A model generated the notes under the pieces. It worked only from the letters and a program-made list of their open reading frames with translations, had not been told where the DNA came from and did not search any database. A stretch of DNA of 64,000 bases from Tipula vernalis. Lineage: Eukaryota > Arthropoda > Insecta > Diptera > Tipulidae. The stretch lies in NCBI GenBank assembly GCA_958295665.1, contig OY282558.1, positions 114,442,838-114,506,837 of the forward strand. Direction: 5' to 3'. Positions 56,415 to 64,000 of the stretch are shown in pieces. Each line of letters starts with the position of its first letter. The first letter of the stretch is position 1. The translations under genes were made by a program, and so were the position numbers.

Positions 56415-59400
56415 CAAAAAGTTGTTTGATCAATAAAAAGGTTATAAACCACTGACTTCTAACTCAACGCTAAGCAAAATTTGACGCGACCTTCAAAAAA
56501 GAAACCGTCTGATGCTTTCTTTTCGTCTATCCATTTTGTGAGACAAACGAGGCTGATTTTGAATCATATTTAGAATACCGTATCGACAGTCAGTCCTGCC
56601 TGCTTTTACATTAATCCAAAATCAAGTTCGTACCCCTATACTATAAAAATAAATTATTCCAAAAGTATTTTTGTATTGCATATTTCTCATTTATACCAAA
56701 ACAATACTCTTCCACTCTCCTTTCTCTTCTTCTGTTTACACGACCAACCAAACCAAAATAAAATAAAATACAAAACCATAACAATGATTCGTAATAATGA
56801 CGAAATTGATGATGATCATCATTCACCAATTCATAATAAAACCAAATATAACATCTCGTCTCTTTTGTGGTTGCAATTTATAAATCTACAAGGCAATGTC
56901 ATGTAACATGCTGCATGACACGTAACGCAACATTTAAAATAATTTACGTACTCGGTATATAGTTTCGCATATCTACTAACCCTCTAAATTTAGAAAAACA
57001 TTTTTTTGTTTTATATCTATTATGCAATCGTAAAAACCACAATACTCCATTAGACTTTCGAGGAATGGTGTACATGTGTATTTACAGTGTTTTTGTTTTG
57101 TGTGTGGCGTTAATGATAAAAACATTTGTAAAATTGGGTGGAATATTAATTAACGAGGGTTTTCGGAATTTGTTTATCGCAAATCCCTGTGGACACATGT
57201 TTTAATGAAATTCTTGTGTACTTACAAAATAGTGGTTGAATGTGATAGTTCTTACCTGAAAAGAATTAAAGACAAAAATTTGTATTAGTACCATAACTGT
57301 GTTGTTGTGTTAAAGTTTTTATTGCGTTTCTAAGGGATAAAAGTGGGCCCTCTCCCCATTCCCAATTTACAGAAAGAGGATGAGCACTTCTTCAAAAAAT
57401 CTGTAAATGACAATACACAATATGTATATATGTACATTCCTAAAAAAAAAATGGTTCAAGGTAGATAAATTTTCAAAGTTAAAATCCTTTTTTTATACAA
57501 AATAAAAAAAAAAAGGAAAATTATGTGTGGGTGTGTTGTTGTTAAGGAGATTTGTCTAAATCCATAATTTAAATAACATATTATTGATAGCTATACGAAA
57601 TAAGGATATGTGTTTGAAATCCAAAGTTTATCGATCATTAAAAATACGTATGGTTTGATCCCCAAAAAGGATTTGTGTAAAAAGGTTACCTAATAGGGAG
57701 GTCAGCATGACAAGCACAACAGGTTATTCACACTAAAATGCGTTATCCTTTAATTTATCTCTTCGAGTTTAATAAACAAATTTTGTGGTCTAATTTAATT
57801 ATTCTAGACACAAAAAGGATAATAATAATTTTTAAGGACGCACCAAGAGATAACGCGTAATAAGGTTTCGCACTGATAACAAATTTTTCATGTATGTATT
57901 GTATATGGAAAAAGGATAATAAAATATATCGTTTATGTCCTGATAAATAAATTTATGTATTCTCGTTATTTAGGCCAGATACGTAATCAGGGCACATAAT
58001 AATAATATTTTAATATCCTTTAATGTTCGTTTTATTTTTTTAATATGATCCTGATTTTAATGTTTATCCTAAATATTTGAAAATAAAAATATCACCCTCT
58101 TATCAATCTATAAATCATGTGACATGTGTATCCATATTCACTGTGCTTACTCGTATCGTATTTATGTATATAGTGTGTGCACACAGATAGACAGAGGAGA
58201 CTGGAAAGGATATTTATATTTTGTATTTATATGTTATTGTTATCCTCGTAGTTAGGTTTGGACTCCTTCTGTTCACATACGCATGCATAAAAATTAAAAT
58301 TTATCAACAACAACAACAAACAAAAAAGGGGTTGAAATACAGATATGTGCGCGCGTACAGTTTATTATAGAAGGGAGATAAATTTTAAATAATGTTTAAA
58401 AATTGTATGCTTTTGTACAAAGTATGTGTGTGTGTGTGCCAGGATGGTAAGCTGAATCAACATTTAGGAGAAATAAAAGGAAAACAAAAAAAATTTGTAA
58501 TTTCCTGCTGTGTCTATAAAGTGCGTCATACTACTAATCATTGAAATTAATCTGCCTGACTGCAATCAAAACAAAAGATAAGAATCTGACATTTAGACGA
58601 AACATCCTCGTACGCTCGCATTTTATTCGTCCTCCCCCTTGTTATAAATAAAAAAAAGGAAATTTCGGTTTAATGCAATTTCGGATTTTGATTGAAAATG
58701 ATGGGCCATATTTTTGTAAATTGGAAATGATATTTTTATTGAAAGGATCAGTTTTATATGATTCAATTATAGATTTTCATATTTTCACAGAACAAAAAAA
58801 ACATAAAAAACATAAAAATCTGGGTTAATGCATTTCGAACAACAAAATCTATTCATCTTTCATCGGTCGATTGTAATTAACAACCGTATACTATGATATA
58901 CCGTAAATAGTGTACACTGTATACATTGTGTAACATCATATGGCCGTGGGCGATAATTACGTAACGTATTTCATTGTAATTATGATGTACTGATGAATTT
59001 AATGTTATTTCTGTGAGTTGATTGAATTGTTTGAACCCCCTGAGTGTAGAAATATATCTATTGAATTTCAATATTTTTGTTATTTTGGACATGATGATGA
59101 ATATTTAATTTCCATATAAATCATCGAGTCGGTATATTGTCTTTCATATATAATGCGATATATGGCTACAAATAGACGTAACTAGTTGTCGCTCGCTTAA
59201 ACATGTATTTATGTTGTAAAATTGAGATGTTGATTTATTGATTTTTATGTACTTTCTAAGTCTGTTTTCTTACATTATGACAGTGATTTGTAATCGGCGT
59301 GACATAGGGCTTATAAATTGGATCCTTTTCCCAATATTTGAACAGACTTTAAGTTAATTAAATTTCAAATTTTTATCTTCCTAAAATATTTCGGTCGAAA

Positions 59401-59830
59401 TTCGAAAATTTTTGGAAAATTTGGTTTTTGGAGAATTTTTGGAACAATTTAGAAATTTTGAAAATTCGAACAATATTGGTAATTACCACATTATTCAAAT
59501 TTAAATTTGTAAGAAAATCGGGGCGTTTAACTAAACACTGCCAGCAATGGAAAAGATTAAAACAAAGGAGTTCAAGTAGTGCTCATTTCCTACATTACTA
59601 TCACTAGGATATCGAACTCTTACGAATAATTCCAAAGAACTTATCCATCTCATTACAGTCGCCCTTATATCTGGTCGCCCTTCATCTGGTATAGCCAATC
59701 ATCCTGAAGAGCCAATCTACGTACCAGAACACGATTTCATTCTAATTCGATCATAGTATTCAAAAAGGAATTCAGTACAGCAAACCAGGAACGGGTCGCG
59801 AGTGAAGTTTACGCCAAATTAACAAAATAT
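56415..59830. other. Non-coding region, host-like
   Basis: About 3.4 kb with no transposon protein. Features are (GT)n at 58423-58438, CAACAACAACAACAAACAAA at 58306-58325, repeated AAAGGATAATAA words at 57480-58030, and a recursive-splice-like site at 57255. Probably host intron or intergenic DNA. Confidence 0.45.
57251..57275 (-). promoter_or_regulatory. Candidate recursive splice (ratchet) site
   Basis: The minus strand reads TTTAATTCTTTTCAG immediately followed by GTAAGAACT (junction 57256/57255): a 3' splice site fused to a 5' splice site with no exon between. That is the form of ratchet points known from long fly introns. It is meaningful only if a minus-strand gene spans this region. 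Chance occurrence of CAGGTAAG in 128 kb of double-strand sequence is about one. Confidence 0.3.
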
Positions 59831-59831
59831 A

Positions 59832-60250
59832 CAGAGTATCCTAAAAGTATTCCAATTTTCACTCAATCCATTTTTAATGAAAGGCTAGAAAATGAAAATT
59901 TGTCAATTTCGACTAATAAAATTTAAAAAATTGTGTATGAAATGCTGCTATCTCAGTTCGCACGGATCGTATCGATATGGTCGGTTGTGATTTTGAATAC
60001 GCGCACGATCAGAAATTCAGTTTGAGCCAAATTACAATATTTTAAAACTTAAAACATTTTTACTATTACTCAAAGAATATTCGAAATTTTCGGAAGTTTC
60101 ATAGATTTTCCGTACATTTAAAATTCAAACTTCCCAAAAAGTTTTCTATTTTCCATTTACTTTGAGTCAAAATTGAAAAATTTTATTTTCTAGCCTAGGA
60201 GTAAAAATGTATTGAGTGGAAATTGGAATAATTTTAGGACCCAGGGTGTC
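59832..60250. mobile_element. About 0.4-kb fold-back element, mariner-like ends
   Basis: About 75-bp arms in inverted orientation. The left arm (CAGAGTATCCTAAAAGTATT, then CCAATTTTCACTCAATCC) pairs with the right arm, which ends AATAATTTTAGGACCCAGGG. They share ATTCCAATTT-CACTCAAT-CATTTTTA and GGCTAGAAAAT at roughly 80% identity. CAGGGTGTCC-type termini and TA before the left end suggest a Tc1/mariner-derived MITE. Exact termini are uncertain by a few bases. Non-coding. Confidence 0.65.
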
Positions 60251-61029
60251 TTGTAAAAACGAAAACATATTCAACCAAGAAGGTTTCCACTAAACCTGAA
60301 AATTTAAAAAAACTCACAAAAAATATCAGGTCTTCTGGAGGCAGAATTTGTTGAATTCGAATTCCTGAAAAAAATTCATAATTGGAATTCTTATTATCAA
60401 ATTGTGAGAAACCCCTTTTTGGAACTTAAGAATAAAAATTCGTAGTTGGTATAGTCGTTTATTGATTTTAATAATTAAAAATTTAACCCGCTCAATTCCC
60501 TGAAATTCGATTAATTATTTTTTCCAGCATATTTCGGAGTGCATCTGTAAACACAAAAAGTTTACAATAACTTTATGCAAATCTCGCCTGAGTTTCTTAT
60601 AAATAACTGCTTTGCCCTACGAGGTATCAGTACATAGTATGTAGGGTTGTCAGAAATGTTCTGGAAGAAAACAAGACACACTTAAAATCCTAACAAAGGA
60701 AGAAGTATTATTCAGTAAAATATGAAGCTGTTGGTCCTTTCTTCCTACAAAGCTTCCTGTTAGTGATAAGGCGGCTGGAGACAGTTTCTCGTTTCCAGTG
60801 CCGTCTTCTGAATTAAATTACCATGCAAAGAATAAATTGATTGGTTGCAATCGATTATCTATCAGTACATGTTTACAATTTGATTTGGAACGCTCTAATA
60901 TAAAACTGTACACAAGCAGATTAAACCCAACGGCACAACTTCGACTCGAATTTTGCCGTTATATTGCGTCATATTACCGACTTACAGCACATTAAGATTT
61001 TATGTGATTTTTCAGGCGTTCAAGCTTAC
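60251..61029. other. Spacer with a coding-like patch
   Basis: 60720-60995 is less A+T-rich than its surroundings. It has one open plus-strand frame (SFSFPVPSSELNYHAKN, then RLNPTAQLRLEFCRYIAS) ending at a TAA at 60993. No family recognised; it may be a host or element fragment. Confidence 0.3.
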
Positions 61030-62200
61030 TTGAGGTTGTTTGCCCTTTAGATATTATTCGAGATTTTATAGGTTTTTCGAGATTCTTCAAGATTTCGATA
61101 TTGTTCGAGTTAATTTGGATTGAAACATAAGAGATTTCCGAAATTCGAAGTTTTCATATTTTGAGAATAATCTAGATGGGGGGAGGGGGGTTTGAATAGC
61201 GGTAGGTTGCTTACTACCTAACTGTTGCCTAACCTATACAAAATTATCAACATTACTCAACATTTTCGAGATTGATCGAGGTTTTTGCGAGAAAGGTGGT
61301 TTTCTTTTGAATTACTTAGCTTTGAGATTTTCAAAATTATTCTAGAATTCTAAGATTATTCGAACTTTTCGAAATTATTCGAGTTTCTCGCTTATACTCG
61401 AAATTTGAAAGGCGTTATGGAGTTGCGTGATGCTCCAGAATTACTGATGCATCGAGATTTTTGATATTTCCTGCGACTTTTAGTTTATTATTCGAAATTT
61501 TATATACTTCGGTGTTATTGGAGACTTTTGATATTATTCGAGTTTAGCTTGGAATTGAATTATGAGTAGGGATATTTAGCAGAGGCGAAATTCCCGAAAT
61601 TCAAGATTTTTGAATTTATGTAGATTTTCAGATTTAAGTAACGTTGAGTATTTTTCAGATTATTGATTTCTTAATTTTTCAGGATTATTCTATGAATTTA
61701 AGTTTATCCAAGTTTCTCTGGAATATTTGAAATTTTATGTAAATATCGAGATTATTCTAGAATTCTCATTACATTCAAAATATTACACAAGCTTTTTGAG
61801 ATTAATCGTGTTAATCGATTTTTCTTTAAACTTGCAATGGGTTTTGTTGTATCTTGTTACAGAATTAGTGACTTATCGATGATTTTCTTTTTAAACTATC
61901 CAGAATTTGCATAACGTTGAGTTAGGTACCGATACAGTTAAGTAAGTTGGTAGGACGTTGAGTTAGATGCCATTTTTCTAATATATTTGAACCTTTCCAA
62001 GATCCTCGAAATTATTTTGAATTAATCCATATTGCAAATTCCAACGACATTTCGCTACTTTGTTTCGAGATTATTCGATAATTTCGAAATTAGAGTTGAA
62101 TATTATTAGTCGACGTTAATCGCGAGAAGTTACAGATTCTTCAAATTAATAAATTTGAAATAATCTCGAAGAATAAACCTTCGAGATTATTTCAAATTTA
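61030..62200 (+). repeat. Degenerate TTATTCGAGATTTTCG repeat tract
   Basis: More than 1 kb of loosely repeated words (TATTCGAGATTTTA, TTCGAGATTCTTC, ATTATTCGAAC, GAGATTATTCG) without a strict period. It is the same vocabulary as 38.1-38.6 kb and, inverted, 53.6-54.0 kb. A G-rich run (GGGGGGAGGGGGG) interrupts at about 61178-61190, and a short inverted pair, AATTTGAAATAATCTCGAAG / CTTCGAGATTATTTCAAATT, lies at 62151-62199. Confidence 0.6.
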
Positions 62201-62328
62201 CAAGACTTAGAATAATAAAAATTCTGCGAAGGCAGTAGTTCTTAATAGTTTATTAATGTTGATTTGTTGAGTTACTGCTTTAAGTTGAGTTGCATCGTAA
62301 TCTGTAACAAAATCTTTTCATTGTATTA

Positions 62329-63207
62329 AGAGTGTCCCAAAATTAACGCAAGATTTGAATTAAATAGAAAAAACAGTTTTTAGTCTTTAGATTATTATTT
62401 TTTTATTGCATCATAAAATCGATAGGATAGGGTTATTTATGGAATAACACATCGGGCAAATGGCCTCCACGGCTTTGTTGGCATGTATGGTACAATGATG
62501 CCTCCAGCCCAAAATCCGCACCAAACAGTAACACGTTGTGGATGCATTTATTTTTCGACAGTCACATGTGGGTTCTCCGAACCCCAAATACGGCAATTTT
62601 GGCGATTAACAAAGCCATCAAGGTGAAAATGTGCTTCATCGCTTAGGATGCATCCACTTGTTGATGTTCAATAATCCATTCAACGAACTCTCTTCGCTGT
62701 GCATGGGCATTATAGGCTTCAGTTGTTGTGTAATTGAATTTTGTAAGGATGGAGACACAGATCTTTTGTGAATATACGCTATAGAGAGCTTCTTGACATT
62801 TTCAATTCTTGTCCACGACGCCGAATTGATGCTCTGGGATTTTTAGCAACACTCTCACGCACTGCTTCGATATTGACATTTGAACGGCTTGTTTTTGGAC
62901 GACCAGTCTTTTTAGCGTCTCCAACTGATCCAGTCTCCCTGAATTTTTCAATTAATCTCTTCACAGTTGACGAAGTTAAAACACTATTCCGACCATATTT
63001 TGTATGAAATTTTCGAACTATGGCCGCCAAACTTTCATTATTTTTGAGATATTGTTCAATATTGGAAACACGTTGTTGTATTATGTAACGCTCCATTTTT
63101 ACTAACCCTAAACTCTCAGCTATCAAATTGTTTTTTTCAGGGTTGTCAACAATTTACTGCACAAATGGCGGCAAATTCAAATCTTGCGTTAATTTTGGGA
63201 CACCCTT
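62329..63207 (-). mobile_element. mariner-type element, 879 bp, complete ends
   Basis: Terminal inverted repeats of about 31 bp share GTGTCCCAAAATTAACGCAA then GATTTGAATT. They differ only in the first few bases (AGA against AAGG). TA flanks both sides (62327-62328 and 63208-63209), as for all Tc1/mariner insertions. The minus-strand transposase is internally deleted and lacks the third catalytic residue, so the copy depends on others for movement. Confidence 0.9.
62420..63105 (-). pseudogene. mariner-type transposase, deleted and frameshifted
   Basis: The N-terminal half (63096-62779) is an intact helix-turn-helix DNA-binding region: MERYIIQQRVSNIEQYLKNN, SLAAIVRKFHTKYGRNSV, TVKRLIEKFRETGSV, then TGRPKTSRS and VAKNPRASIRRRGQEL, the order seen in insect mariner-like proteins. 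After a frameshift and shortening, the core shows [18 protein letters not shown] (about 62647-62594, first catalytic Asp in SDEAHF). Next come [12 protein letters not shown], a stop, and VTVWCGFWAGGIIVPY (about 62530-62485). Sequence after about 62420, including the remaining catalytic residues, is missing. Normal length is about 340 residues. Confidence 0.85.
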
Positions 63208-63209
63208 TA

Positions 63210-64000
63210 GATATACACACAGATTGGTCACAGTTCTGCATTATTTTCCCCAGTTACATAATCAATTGATGATGAAAAGATGAATCATTAAAATATTTAG
63301 CTAATTAAGAATTTATTTAGCTTTCTTTAAATATCTAACAGAGTTGTAAAGCTGTTCTCTCAGGTACCAAGTTGATCGATTCTAAAGGTTTCCAAAAAAA
63401 GAACCATTAAACCAAGAGTGTGTTGGGACAAACATTTAAGAAGAATTATTTTTGAACTCTTGATCACAAAAGAGAGCTTAAGTATCGTAAATATCGCCAC
63501 AAAAAAATTTTGGTCGTAGAGTTGATATATGTTACATTATCACTTGCATGACCAATTAAAGTTGCTTTAATGCGAAATTCGTTTCTGAATTTTTTTAAAT
63601 CTTAAATTAACAAAGGACTAAAGAAGAGCAAAAGGAACAAACTGTGATTATATCCAAAATTTTGGATATTTTGAAAAACGTTTTCAAAGGTGGCAAGCCT
63701 AATTGCGTTAACAGACTGACTGAGTTTTAGAAATATTGTAGCAGTGCATCAATTGTATACCGAATTGATATTAAAGCAAGTAAGATCTCGTTTATTCTTG
63801 TATTTGTTGAATTATTGCTTGAAAATTGATTGAACTAATAATTTGTCAATGATGGTATAACATTTGACGTGTATAGCACAGCACCACTTGTACTTTTCAA
63901 ATGTTATAACTCTTTCCATGTAAAAGCACTACATGTTACTCTCACTAAAAATAAAACGAGACTAATTACACTTGAAGTTGACACACTTCGGCTTAACTCA
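63210..64000. other. Non-coding right edge
   Basis: A+T-rich DNA with no gene, repeat or RNA feature that I can support. Confidence 0.5.

Overview
The window is strongly A+T-rich eukaryotic DNA (about 70% A+T by eye). It is dominated by decayed transposable elements set in non-coding DNA with poly-A/T runs and (GT)n, (CAA)n and (GATGAT)n microsatellites. The mix of BEL/Pao, Jockey-type LINE, Penelope-like, Tc1/mariner, pogo/Tigger, hAT, PIF/Harbinger and TTAA-flanked miniature elements points to an arthropod, most likely an insect and perhaps a fly. No complete host gene is visible. Only a candidate short minus-strand first exon (34110-34199), a second weaker exon-like ORF (37778-38044) and splice-like sites were found. 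The window may therefore be a long intron or an intergenic region.

Layout. 1-1490: non-coding, with an iterated TTGCATTA motif. 1494-4430: BEL/Pao retrotransposon with gag, protease and reverse transcriptase (RT), no recognised LTRs or integrase, and a fresh 226-bp tandem duplication inside RT. 4863-5805: PIF/Harbinger deletion derivative with TAA target duplication. 5908-6074: 167-bp inverted-repeat element. 6430-9452: nearly full-length Penelope-like element (RT plus GIY-YIG) with inverted terminal repeats carrying hammerhead-like motifs. 10293-10610: Tc1 remnant. 11880-11997: TTAA-flanked miniature element. 15530-16370: hAT transposase remnant. 22850-27215: a field of fold-back repeats, containing a Jockey-like LINE on the minus strand (24304-26381) and a near-perfect 144-149 bp-arm palindrome (26616-26921). 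27400-27680: a further LINE fragment. 30829-31341: another inverted-repeat element. 31615-33010: tandem array with a 230-270 bp period.

33011-38090 is mostly unannotated non-coding DNA with the candidate exons. 38892-42928 is a roughly 4-kb DNA transposon. It codes for a large insect protein family with a C-terminal block that looks like a DDE/RNase H-fold transposase (D in YDLQ, D in SDNCCGQ, E in HTQNEGDN), and a 447-bp TTAA-flanked element is inserted near its 5' end. 42929-48060 is non-coding. 48060-50135 holds two LINE fragments, 50730-51410 a pogo/Tigger remnant, and 51518-56406 a large hAT-like non-autonomous element. That last element contains a tandem array and a second hAT-like element (53979-55571, perfect 8-bp target duplication), which itself contains a TTAA-type element (54551-55346): three nested levels. 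56407-59830 is non-coding with a recursive-splice-like site. 59832-60250 is a fold-back element, 61030-62200 is a degenerate TTCGAG-rich repeat, and 62329-63207 is a mariner element with intact ends and TA duplication.

All recognised element proteins carry stops or frameshifts, so none is likely to be autonomous. The points most worth follow-up are the DDE-like transposon at 39-43 kb, the hammerhead-like core with a 14-nt micro-inversion between the Penelope repeats, the long hairpin at 26.7 kb surrounded by related sequences, and the three-level nest at 51.5-56.4 kb.
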